A stretch of DNA of 34,805 nucleotides from an uncultured Xenococcaceae cyanobacterium (GCA_937996665.1 CALKUU010000113.1:1-34805), one strand, 5' to 3'; positions 9,626-18,558 are shown, counted from the first letter of the stretch. Program-made: numbers and translations. The notes: generated from the sequence alone by a model not told the origin.

Positions 9626-11113
9626 ATGACAATTACAGGAGAGATTAAGTCAAAGGTAGACAAACTTTGGACGACCTTTTGGAACAATGGCATCAGTAAC
9701 CCTCTCTCGGTGATCGAACAAATTTCCTATCTTCTCTTTATCAAGCGTTTGGACGACCTGGAATTACTCAAGGAGAAGAAGGCTCAGAGATTGGGAACCC
9801 CAGTTAAAGACAGTATCTTTTCAGCCGAACATCAGCGATCGCGCTGGTCGCATTTCAAGAACCTCAGTGATGCGGATGAAATGCTGAGGATTGTCCGTGA
9901 TGAAGCCTTTCCCTTTATTAAGAACTTGGGTGGTACGGCCGTAGAAACAGCCTACGCCCGTCACATGAAAGATGCAGTATTCCTGATTGCTAGCCCTGCC
10001 TTACTAACTAATGTAGTGAGTCAGATCGAGCAGATTCCGATGGAGGATCGTGATACCAAAGGCGACCTCTATGAATATATGCTTTCCAAGCTAACTACAG
10101 CAGGAACTAACGGACAGTTTCGGACTCCTCGTCACATTATCAAGATGATGGTAGATCTGATGAATCCAAGCGCGAGAGAAATTATCTGTGACCCTGCCTG
10201 TGGGACGGGTGGTTTTTTAGTCGCTGCTGCGGAACATATGCGAGAGTTGCAAGACAGTGAAGGTAATTCTGTTCTTAATGCTCCAGGCAACCGCGAACAC
10301 TTTAATAAGGAAATGTTTCACGGCTTCGACTTTGACGGGACAATGTTGCGGATTGGCAGTATGAACCTGATGCTACATGGCATTGAAGACCCTAAGATTG
10401 AGGCTAGAGACTCTCTGTCTGAAGACTATTCAGGCATCAAAGAAGCCTTCACTATGATTCTGGCTAACCCACCATTTAAGGGATCGGTGGAAAAGTCTAC
10501 TATTGCTAAAGACTTAACCAAAGTCATCTCCACCACTAAGACAGAACTGCTATTTCTTCCCTTGTTCCTGCGATTGCTCAAAATTGGCGGACGATCTGCG
10601 GTAATCGTTCCAGATGGGGTGCTGTTTGGTTCTTCCAAGGCACACAAAGCTATTCGCAAAACTTTAATTGAAGAACACAAGTTAGATGGGGTGATTTCAA
10701 TGCCATCGGGGGTGTTTAAGCCCTATGCAGGAGTATCAACGGCGATAATTATCTTTACCAAGGTTGGAGTAGAAAAAAACGGTACGGATTACGTTTGGTT
10801 CTACGACATGAAAGCCGATGGCTTATCCCTGGACGACAAGCGGCAGCCTATTGAGGATAATGATATCCCCGATCTGTTGGCTAAATGGCACAATCGCGAC
10901 CCAAAACAGGAGTCAGACCGTAAAGCAAAGGCGTTTTTTGTTGCTAAAGAAGAGATTGAAAAAGAAGGCTATGACCTGTCGATCAACCGCTACAAAGAGA
11001 TTGAGTATGAGGAAGTGAAGTATGATCCGCCGAAGGTGATTTTAAGCAGGCTCAGAACCCTTGAAGCTGAGATCAGTTCTGATTTAGATGAATTAGAAAA
11101 GATGTTGTCTTGA
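9626..11113 (+). CDS. hsdM: Type I restriction-modification N6-adenine methyltransferase subunit M
   Basis: ORF 9554-11113; start is more likely ATG at 9626 (MTITGEIKSKVDKLWTTFWNNGISNPLSVIEQISYLLFIKRLDD). SAM motif DPACGTGGFL and catalytic NPPF (ILANPPFKGS). Confidence 0.95.
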   Translation: MTITGEIKSKVDKLWTTFWNNGISNPLSVIEQISYLLFIKRLDDLELLKEKKAQRLGTPVKDSIFSAEHQRSRWSHFKNLSDADEMLRIVRDEAFPFIKNLGGTAVETAYARHMKDAVFLIASPALLTNVVSQIEQIPMEDRDTKGDLYEYMLSKLTTAGTNGQFRTPRHIIKMMVDLMNPSAREIICDPACGTGGFLVAAAEHMRELQDSEGNSVLNAPGNREHFNKEMFHGFDFDGTMLRIGSMNLMLHGIEDPKIEARDSLSEDYSGIKEAFTMILANPPFKGSVEKSTIAKDLTKVISTTKTELLFLPLFLRLLKIGGRSAVIVPDGVLFGSSKAHKAIRKTLIEEHKLDGVISMPSGVFKPYAGVSTAIIIFTKVGVEKNGTDYVWFYDMKADGLSLDDKRQPIEDNDIPDLLAKWHNRDPKQESDRKAKAFFVAKEEIEKEGYDLSINRYKEIEYEEVKYDPPKVILSRLRTLEAEISSDLDELEKMLS

Positions 11114-11117
11114 AAAC

Positions 11118-11136
11118 TCTCCCTTATTAAGGGAGA
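11118..11136. repeat. Hairpin just downstream of hsdM stop
   Basis: tctccctt-att-aagggaga, a perfect 8-bp stem 5 bp after the hsdM TGA. Looks like a degenerate member of the C-rich palindrome family listed below. Confidence 0.7.
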
Positions 11137-11200
11137 TGCCGAAGGCAGAGGGATCGAGATAACCTTAAAGCGTAGTGTTTTTGATCTTCCCTAGCCTTCA

Positions 11201-11304
11201 CTTAGAGTTGAGTATTTGATCCCCCCTAGCCTCCGCTTAGAGTTTAAATGTTCGATTTCCCCTATCCTCCCTTAGATTTAAGTATTTGATCCCCCTAGCC
11301 CCCC
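11201..11304. repeat. ~35-bp tandem repeat, three units (plus a degenerate unit at 11166-11200)
   Basis: 11201-11235 cttagagttgagtatttgatcccccctagcctccg; 11236-11270 cttagagtttaaatgttcgatttcccctatcctcc; 11271-11304 cttagatttaagtatttgatccccctagcccccc. Confidence 0.9.
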
Positions 11305-11317
11305 TTAGAAAGGGGGG
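11299..11317. repeat. C/G-rich palindrome cccccc-ttagaaa-gggggg
   Basis: Inverted 6-bp arms immediately upstream of the DUF559 ORF. Confidence 0.9.
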
Positions 11318-11320
11318 AAT

Positions 11321-11698
11321 GTGATGAGAGAGAGTGATTTTTGTTTGCCTTATAATCCTGAGCTGGTGACAAGAGCTAAAGAGTTGCGGAAGAATATGAC
11401 CGTGGCGGAGAAGAAGCTCTGGTATGGCTATTTGCGGGGTTTTAATTATCGGGTGTTGCGCCAAAGACCGATCGCTTTTTTTATTGTGGATTTTTATTGT
11501 GCGGCTTTGAAGTTGGTGATTGAGGTTGATGGTGATTCGCATTTTACGGAGGAGGGGCAAGATTATGATGCGAGGAGAACGGAAGTTTTGGAGGGTTACG
11601 GTTTAAGAGTGATTCGGTTTACTAATGATGAGGTGTTGCATGGTTTTGAGGAGGTTTGTCTGCGCATTGAGAGTGAGATCCTCCTAAATCCGCCTTAG
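11321..11698 (+). CDS. DUF559-family (Vsr-like PD-(D/E)XK) endonuclease
   Basis: ELRKNMTVAEKKLWYGYLRGFNYRVLRQRPIAFFIVDFYCAALKLVIEVDGDSHF...RRTEVLEGYGLRVIRFTNDEVL; start GTG 11321 or ATG 11324. Confidence 0.9.
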   Translation: MMRESDFCLPYNPELVTRAKELRKNMTVAEKKLWYGYLRGFNYRVLRQRPIAFFIVDFYCAALKLVIEVDGDSHFTEEGQDYDARRTEVLEGYGLRVIRFTNDEVLHGFEEVCLRIESEILLNPP

Positions 11699-11740
11699 AG
11701 TTAAGTATTTGATCCCCCCTAACCCCCCTTAAAAAGGGGG
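11694..11740. repeat. Downstream copy of the 35-bp unit plus palindrome
   Basis: cttagagttaagtatttgatcccccctaacccccc (11694-11728) followed by ttaaaaaggggg. The DUF559 stop codon (TAG) lies inside this unit. Confidence 0.92.
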
Positions 11741-11890
11741 ACTTGTTAAACCACAGTTATCGAATTTGCAGCGATTTCTAAAATAAGCAACATAAACTAT
11801 GTATTTCAATTTCAACTTTGCTATTACCTCAACCAACCTCAACCCCCACCCACAAAACAATCCTCCCCTATCAATTCTCACTTTACTAAC

Positions 11891-11922
11891 TCCCCCCTTC
11901 TCAAGGGGGGCTGGGGGGGATC
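11891..11922. repeat. Inverted copy of the C-rich palindromic element
   Basis: tccccccttctcaaggggggctgggggggatc; reverse complement GATCCCCCCCAGCCCCCCTTGAGAAGGGGGGA matches the GATCCCCCCTA(A/G)CCCCCCTT... elements at 11219 and 11710. Confidence 0.9.
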
Positions 11923-11984
11923 TTAGATCACTTAAGAATGAGATGAGAGCCGATCTTGATGCTTTGGAGGGAATGTTGGGATGA
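11922..11984 (+). pseudogene. Second, diverged hsdM 3' tail (LRSLKNEMRADLDALEGMLG*)
   Basis: 63 nt, the same length as the hsdM tail at 11051-11113 (LRTLEAEISSDLDELEKMLS*); 11/20 aa and about 40/63 nt identical by manual alignment. Its TGA overlaps the hsdS ATG (ATGA). Confidence 0.85.
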
Positions 11985-13168
11985 ATTACCCTAATAATTG
12001 GAAATATTTAAGTATCAAAGAATGTTGTAATGTCGTTTCTGGCTCTACTCCCAGGCGAAATCAACCAGAATATTGGGGTGGAGACATTGATTGGGTTACA
12101 CCAAAGGACTTGAGCAATCTAAATGTTCCTATATTAGAGGAAGCTCCAGAGAAAATAACAGAACTTGGATATAAAAGTTGTTCAACTACTTTACTCCCGA
12201 AAGGTTCAGTTTTATTTAGCTCTCGCGCTCCTATTGGCTTGATTGCAATAGCTGGTAGAAAAATGTGTACTAATCAAGGCTTTAAAAGCCTTGTTCCTAA
12301 TCAATCTGTTGATTCAGCTTATTTATATTGGTGTGTTCGTTACTTTACACCTCAACTAGCTGCACAAGGTTCTGGTACTACTTTTAAAGAATTATCAAAA
12401 ATAATCGTAGAAAAATTTAAAATCCCGATTCCTCCCCTTGAAGAACAAAAGCGCATAGCTGCGATTCTGGATAAAGCTGACTCTATCAGACGATCGCGCC
12501 AAGAAGCGATTCGACTAACTGAAGAACTCTTGCGATCGACCTTCCTCGATATGTTCGGCGATCCTGTTACTAATCCAAAAGGATGGGAAATAAAACCTCT
12601 AATAGAAGTAATTGACCCTAACACATCCATAACCTATGGGATTGTCCAAGCTGGGGAAAATGCTGAACATGGAGTTCCATATATTAGAACAGGAGATATT
12701 AAGAACGGAAAAATTGTTGAATCTGGCTTATTACGAACAGCACCAGAGATTGCACTAAAGTTTAAACGCTCGGAAGTTAACACTGGAGACATTGTAATGA
12801 GCATAAGAGCAACAGTGGGTACAGTTGCAGAAGTACCAGAATCGTTAAACGGAGCTAATCTCACACAAGGAACAGCCAAGATATCTCCAGGAAAAGAAGT
12901 TAAAGGCTACTATTTATTAGAGTATATTCGTTCAAATGGTTGTCAACACTGGATTAAAAGGCAGGTTAAAGGAGCTACTTTTAGAGAAATTACTCTTACA
13001 AGACTACGTCAGATGCCTGTTATGTTGCCTTGTATCCAAACTCAAACTAAATTCGAGCAATTCGCTAAACAAATTAATGATAGTCGTTTGAAGCTTGAGT
13101 CATCGTATTGTTATCAAAATGACCTTTTCAATTCTCTTCTACAAAGAGCCTTTCGTGGGGAGCTGTAA
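11981..13168 (+). CDS. hsdS: Type I restriction-modification specificity subunit S
   Basis: Two target-recognition domains (WKYLSIKECCNVVSGSTP... and GWEIKPLIEVIDPNTSITYGIVQAGE...), conserved helices IPIPPLEEQKRIAAILDKADSIRRSRQEAI, C-terminal FNSLLQRAFRGEL. Confidence 0.96.
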   Translation: MNYPNNWKYLSIKECCNVVSGSTPRRNQPEYWGGDIDWVTPKDLSNLNVPILEEAPEKITELGYKSCSTTLLPKGSVLFSSRAPIGLIAIAGRKMCTNQGFKSLVPNQSVDSAYLYWCVRYFTPQLAAQGSGTTFKELSKIIVEKFKIPIPPLEEQKRIAAILDKADSIRRSRQEAIRLTEELLRSTFLDMFGDPVTNPKGWEIKPLIEVIDPNTSITYGIVQAGENAEHGVPYIRTGDIKNGKIVESGLLRTAPEIALKFKRSEVNTGDIVMSIRATVGTVAEVPESLNGANLTQGTAKISPGKEVKGYYLLEYIRSNGCQHWIKRQVKGATFREITLTRLRQMPVMLPCIQTQTKFEQFAKQINDSRLKLESSYCYQNDLFNSLLQRAFRGEL

Positions 13169-13170
13169 TT

Positions 13171-13587
13171 ATGCCAGCGAAAGATATCTACCACGATACA
13201 GTTAAAAATGCCCTAATCAAAGATGGTTGGAAGATTACAGACGATCCGCTAAAACTGACCATCGGCAGCAGATCGCTATATGTAGACTTGGGTGCAGAAA
13301 AACTAATTGCAGCCCAAAAGGACAATCAAAAAATAGCAGTTGAAATCAAAAGTTTTCTCAGTCCATCGCCCATCAACGATCTAGAAGGTGCTTTAGGTCA
13401 ATATATTCTCTATCAAAATATTCTCCAGTCTACAGACACAGAGAGAATCTTGTATCTAGCAATTCGGGAAGAAGTGTATAACGATCTATTCTCCGAACCG
13501 ATAGGTCAATTATTATTAAATAACCAGCAGATTAAGCTAATTACTTTTAATCCAGATAAACAGGAGTTAGTGGGATGGATCAGTTAA
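13171..13587 (+). CDS. xisH: XisH family protein (fdxN element excision controlling factor-like, PD-(D/E)XK-type)
   Basis: MPAKDIYHDTVKNALIKDGWKITDDPLKLTIGSRSLYVDLGAEKLIAAQKDNQKIAVEIKSFLSPSPINDLEGALGQYILY; D...EIK motif. Confidence 0.93.
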   Translation: MPAKDIYHDTVKNALIKDGWKITDDPLKLTIGSRSLYVDLGAEKLIAAQKDNQKIAVEIKSFLSPSPINDLEGALGQYILYQNILQSTDTERILYLAIREEVYNDLFSEPIGQLLLNNQQIKLITFNPDKQELVGWIS

Positions 13588-13910
13588 CTCAACATCGACA
13601 GATTATTAAAAATATCTTGCACGAATACGCTGCTATTCCTTTTAGCTATGGAGAAATCGAGCAAAAAGTATTTATAGACAAAGAAGAAACCAACTTCTTT
13701 CTATTTAATATAGGTTGGCAAAATAAAACACGTGTTCACGGCTGCGTCGTTCACCTAGAAATCATTAACGATAAAATCTGGATTCAACAAGATGGCATCG
13801 AAGACGGCATTACCAACGATTTGCTAAACGCAGGAATACCCAAAGACAAGATTGTTTTAGCTTTCCATCCCCCCAGCGTTCGCCCTTATACTGAATTTGC
13901 CGTATCTTGA
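13575..13910 (+). CDS. xisI: XisI family protein
   Basis: HRQIIKNILHEYA...VFIDKEETNFFLFNIGWQNKTRVHGCVVHLEIINDKIWIQQDGIEDGITNDLLNAGIPKDKIVLAFHPPSVRPYTEFAVS; overlaps xisH by 13 nt. Confidence 0.93.
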   Translation: MDQLTQHRQIIKNILHEYAAIPFSYGEIEQKVFIDKEETNFFLFNIGWQNKTRVHGCVVHLEIINDKIWIQQDGIEDGITNDLLNAGIPKDKIVLAFHPPSVRPYTEFAVS

Positions 13911-13915
13911 TAGTG

Positions 13916-14122
13916 ATGAAAAAACTATCAGACCGACTCAACGACCTTACTCAAGAGGCAGTTGATAAAGCCATTGAGAAACATCGTTTGCGGGGTGAGT
14001 CTATTGCTATTAACGACGAGCAAGGGAATGTCAAAGTAGTTCTTGCCAGTGAGATATCCGACCTACAGCAGCACAACCTACCAAAAAGACCCGACCAGAA
14101 GCACTCTGAATCAGATAAGTAG
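13916..14122 (+). CDS. Small hypothetical protein, possibly antitoxin-like
   Basis: ORF track begins at TTG 13907; ATG at 13916 gives MKKLSDRLNDLTQEAVDKAIEKHRLRGESIAINDEQGNVKVVLASEISDLQ... Weak resemblance to Phd/YefM-type antitoxin N-termini. Confidence 0.5.
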   Translation: MKKLSDRLNDLTQEAVDKAIEKHRLRGESIAINDEQGNVKVVLASEISDLQQHNLPKRPDQKHSESDK

Positions 14123-14204
14123 TTAGTTGGGCAGATGACAATAATGTCTTAATTTAGAGGTATTTCGGGAACTTTAGTGTCAGAGACAAAACCAGAATAA
14201 GCGC

Positions 14205-17200
14205 ATGGCATCAAACTTTGAATTTCTAAAAGAGCATTTCCCCGAACTCTACAGCCACGCCACCCACACCGAAAGTATGGCGTATTCTGCGCCCCGTGCC
14301 AGTTGTTTCTACGCTCGCTTTACCCTAGAGCAAGCGGTAATTTGGCTTTACGATAATGATGCTTACCTTAAGCCTCCCTACGATAGTAATCTGGGGGCAT
14401 TGATTCACGAGCAGACTTTTAGGGACAATCTCAAGCCTGGGCTATTTTCTAAAGTAAGAGCTATCCACAAAGTTGGTAATTTAGCAGCCCACAGTTCTAG
14501 CCAGATTGCAATTAGAGATTCTCTACGCATTGTTGAAGATTTATATCACTTTCTCTATTGGCTTGTTCGCTACTACTCCCCCAAAGGCAAAAGCCTTTCA
14601 AATAATACCTTTGACCGCCAACTGATACCTAATCCCAAAGCCCAGCAAGATAAGTCTCAAAAGGAACTAGAGCTGTTAGCAGTCAAGCTGTCTCAAACCG
14701 AACAAATGCGTGAAATTGCTCGGCAGAGACAGCAACAGACAGAACAAGAACTAGAAGCTCTCAAAGCTGAAATAGACCGCGTTAAGACTCCAAATAAGGC
14801 GGTAGAAGATACCCATGACTACAACGAGGCTGATACTCGTAGGTATTTGATTGATGTCTTACTTAAGGAAGTAGGCTGGGATATTAGTCGCGAGGATTGG
14901 ACAGAGTATAAAGTGACAGGAATGCCTAATAAGAGCGGAGTGGGTTACGTAGACTATGTGCTATGGGGAGATGATGGCAAACCCCTGGCTCTAATTGAAG
15001 CCAAACGCACTTCTGCCCACTCCAGCAAAGGACAACGACAAGCTGAACTATATGCCAATTGTTTAGAACAGAAGTTTGGTCAACGTCCTGTTATTTTTTA
15101 CTCAAATGGCTATGAACATTGGATTTGGGATGATACTGCCTATTTTTCTCGTGAAATTTCAGGATTTTTAAAAAAGGATGAATTAGAAAGGATTATTTTT
15201 CGTCGCACTAATCGAAAAAGTCTAGATATAGTTCTACCCAACCAAGACATAGCAGGAAGAATTTATCAGATTGAAGCTTTAAAACGTATTACTGAAACCT
15301 TCGATCATAAAAATGCTCGTAAATCCTTGCTGGTTATGGCAACAGGTACGGGAAAAACCAGAACCGCGATCGCTCTAGTCGATCTACTGATGCGAGGTGA
15401 ATGGATCAAACGAGTGCTTTTTCTAGCAGATCGCACTTCATTATTAACTCAAGCCCTAAGAAACTTTAAAACCCATTTACCGACGGCTACACCCATAGAT
15501 TTAAGTAAAGATAAAAACATTGATGGAGCTAATGTGGTGTTGTCTACTTACCCCACCATGTTTAATCAAATTGGAAAAGTAGATAGTAATGGCAAGGTGA
15601 TATTTAGCCCTGGTTACTTCGATCTAGTCATCGTCGATGAGGCTCATCGAGGAATTTACAAGAAGTATCAGGCATTATTTGAGTATTTTGACAGTCTGCT
15701 GGTGGGACTAACTGCTACCCCCAGATCTGAGGTACATCGAGATACCTACCGCATCTTTGATCTAGAGGCAGGAGTTCCCACCTTTGCCTACGAACTGGGT
15801 GATGCGTCTCCGATGGTTATCTCGTCCCCTCCCAAGGAATTGAAGTACCCTTTAAATTCTTACGTAGAGGTATTCGTTACGATGAACTTTCTCCAGAGGA
15901 ACAAGAAGATTACGAAGAGCGGTTTCGCAACGAAGAAACTGGAGAGATTCCCAATGAAGTTAATGCGGCAGCCATCAATCGTTGGCTATTCAATAAGGAC
16001 ACGGTAGACCAAGCCCTACGGTTGCTGATGGAAAAGGGGATCAAAACCGAAGGAGGCGATCGCTTGGGCAAAACCATTATCTTTGCTCGCAACCATAAAC
16101 ATGCTGACTTTATTGTTAAACGTTTTGATGCTAATTATCCCAGGACTATAGGTAAGTTTGCTCGGATAGTTGATAGTCACGACAATTACGCTCAAAGTCT
16201 CCTCGATGACTTCTCAGAAGTCCAGAAAGAGCCGACTATTGCCATATCCGTTGATATGCTCGATACGGGGGTAGATGTCCCTGAAATCGTTAATCTGGTC
16301 TTCTTTAAGCCCGTCTACTCTAGGGTCAAGTTTAACCAGATGATCGGTCGGGGAACTCGTCTCTGTCCCGACTTATTCGGCGTGGGTCAGCATAAGGATA
16401 AATTCTATATCTTTGACCTCTGTAGCAACTTTGCTTACTTCAACCAAGAGATTGAAGAAAAAGACCCCAGACCTGCCGACAGCCTCTCTACCAAACTGGT
16501 AAAAGCTCGTCTGGAACTGAGTAAGGTAATTGGCGAGAAAAGTTCTGATGATGCCTCAAGTCAACAACTAAAACAGTCCCTACTAGATAATCTGCACCAG
16601 CACGTCTCCACAATGGAGAAGCAGAACTTCATGGTCAGGAAGAATCTTGAGCAGGTTGAGAAATTCTCTAAACGCGATCGCTGGAATGATTTAAGCGAAA
16701 CCGACACTGAACAAATTGCCAAATCATTAGCCCACCTTCCCAATGGACTCCCTAGAGAGAACGAACTAGCAAAACGCTTCGATTTACTTTGCCTCAAGCT
16801 ACAACTCTTTATCCTAAAAGGCTCAAGTGGTTTTGTCGGGATGCGGGATAAGGTCAGGGATTTACTAGACCGCCTGGAGGAAAAACAAACCGTACCAATG
16901 GTCAAGGAGCAGCTTCTCCTGATTCGACAGGTACAGGATGAAAATTGGTGGTCAGATGTTACCCCAGCAAAGCTAGAGTCAGTCAGAATTAAGCTGCGAG
17001 ATTTGGTCAAGTTCATCGACCGCACCGAACAAACTATAGTCTACACCGACTTTAAGGACGAACTGGGAGAGGTAACTGAGGTTGATGTTCCCATCCAGCA
17101 AACAGGCTTTAGCCCCTACCAGTATCGTAAGAAGGTAGAAGCCTATATCAGAGAACATCAAGACCACATTGCCATTCACAAGCTCAAGCGCAATGAACCC

Positions 17201-17605
17201 CTTACAGAGAAGGACTTAGAAGAATTAGAGAACATGCTGTTCTCGGCGGAGGAAGTCGAAAGCCGAGAACGATTTGAAGAGGTCTACGGTAAAGACAAGA
17301 GTCTTCAACTGTTTATCCGTGAGCTAGTTGGTCTAGATCGCTATGCGGCCAAAGCTGCTTTTGCTCGCTACCTAGAGGATAGTAACTTTAGTGCCAATCA
17401 GATTCGCTTTGTAGAGAACATTATCGATTACTTAACCCAAAACGGGGTTATGAATCCAGGCTTGCTTTATGAGCCACCTTTTACCGATATTCATCAAGCG
17501 GGATTGGATGGAGTATTCGCGGATGAAGAAGATGCTGATTTGTTGATCTCACTGGTTAGATCATTCAATAAAACTCTTGATGATTCAAGCAAGACTGTCG
17601 CTTGA
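14205..17605 (+). pseudogene. hsdR: Type I restriction endonuclease subunit R, interrupted by a frameshift at about 15806/15807
   Basis: ORF1 14205-16007 has DUF4145-like N-terminus, nuclease motif YVDYVLWGDDGKPLALIEAK, Walker A ATGTGKTRTA, DEAH, LTATP. ORF2 16022-17605 continues with helicase domain 2 (IFARNHKHADFIVKRF, ISVDMLDTGVDVPEIVNLVFFKPVYSRVKFNQMIGRGTRL). The ORF2 frame is open back to 15812 (DGYLVPSQGIEVPFKFLRRGIRYDELSPEEQEDYEERF), so a single-base change accounts for the split. Confidence 0.92.
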
Positions 17606-17664
17606 AGTTGTTTGCTTAAAGCTATATAAGGCTTGACATTGCTTGTCATGTTTCTATGGGAAGA

Positions 17665-18558
17665 TCATTCAGGATGGATCGCTTGATAAATTGCTGAATA
17701 GTCTTCATTTTCTAGACCTAGCGCGATCGCCTGTTGAATAATTGCTTGGATCCCCTCTAAATTATCTGTCGCTAAACCAATTGACTGGGCTTGATCTAAA
17801 AACAGATTAGTATCTTTGAGTAAGTGCTTGGTGGGGAAGTTGGGGTTAGCAAAGTTGCGATCGCTCATACGGGTTAACTTTTTATCGAAGGTTGGTGCAT
17901 AGAGAGCGCTATCTCTGAGGATTTGCATAAATTTCTCAACATCGACATTTTGCTTTTTCACAAAGCCCAACGATAAAGCAAAGCTAGAGGTTAGACCAGC
18001 AATGAGTTGATTAAGAGCTAGTTTCATTGCCGAAGCTGCACCCACCTCGCCAATTAACATTGGTTCTGGGCTAAAGTTTTTGAGTAGAGGAAGACTTCGT
18101 CCAAAATTTTCGCTAGAACCGCCAACCATGACAATCAGTTCACCTGTTTTGACTTGGGGAATGCTACCCAAGACGGGTGCTTCTAAATATTCTCCTCCTG
18201 AGGCAATAAGGCGATCGCTAATCGCCTTGCTTTGGTCAGGGGCGATTGTCGCCATCTGGATAATTAGTTTATTTTGCAGCAGTTCAGCCTGGTTGGAATC
18301 AGTTTGCTTGGAGCCGAATAAAACCTGAGCGATCGCTGCGGCATCAGTAAGCATCAAGATGATGTAGTCAGAAGATTCTAAGACTAATTGGGGGGTCGAT
18401 ACAGCGATCGCTCCAGCCTCTTCTAATGTTTGAAGCTTCGAAGTCGTGCGGTTGTAAACCGTGACTGCAAAACCCTCCTCCAATAATCTCATCGCCATGG
18501 GTTGCCCCATCAATCCTGTGCCAATTAAACCAACTTTGATGGTTTTGTTCTCGCTCAT
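17665..18558 (-). CDS. NAD(P)-dependent oxidoreductase, 3-hydroxyisobutyrate dehydrogenase family
   Basis: VGLIGTGLMGQPMAMRLLEEGFAVTVYNRT; EAPVLGSIPQVKTGELIVMVGG; KLALNQLIAG. Start placed at 18558 (MSENKTIKVGL), overlapping the tadA stop as ATGA; track ORF extends to 18606. Confidence 0.9.
   Translation of the reverse strand: MSENKTIKVGLIGTGLMGQPMAMRLLEEGFAVTVYNRTTSKLQTLEEAGAIAVSTPQLVLESSDYIILMLTDAAAIAQVLFGSKQTDSNQAELLQNKLIIQMATIAPDQSKAISDRLIASGGEYLEAPVLGSIPQVKTGELIVMVGGSSENFGRSLPLLKNFSPEPMLIGEVGAASAMKLALNQLIAGLTSSFALSLGFVKKQNVDVEKFMQILRDSALYAPTFDKKLTRMSDRNFANPNFPTKHLLKDTNLFLDQAQSIGLATDNLEGIQAIIQQAIALGLENEDYSAIYQAIHPE

Noticed and set aside
11166-11304. 35-bp repeats as a possible CRISPR array
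   Set aside because: Units are directly contiguous with no spacers, are imperfect, and no cas genes are nearby; a tandem/palindromic repeat cassette explains them better.
11237-11560. Reverse-strand 107-aa ORF
   Set aside because: Antisense to the well-supported DUF559 gene and composed partly of translated repeat; no coding signature.
11799-11984. 61-aa forward ORF as a real gene
   Set aside because: Its first two thirds are translated noncoding/repeat sequence (PPFSRGAGGD); only the last 20 residues are meaningful, as an hsdM tail remnant.
13171-13910. Evidence for an fdxN-like excision element around xisHI
   Set aside because: No site-specific recombinase and no obvious flanking repeated attachment site or split gene seen here; XisHI alone does not establish an excision element.
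16561-17025. 154-aa reverse-strand ORF within hsdR
   Set aside because: Antisense shadow of the conserved HsdR C-terminal half; Ser/Cys-rich composition typical of antisense translation.
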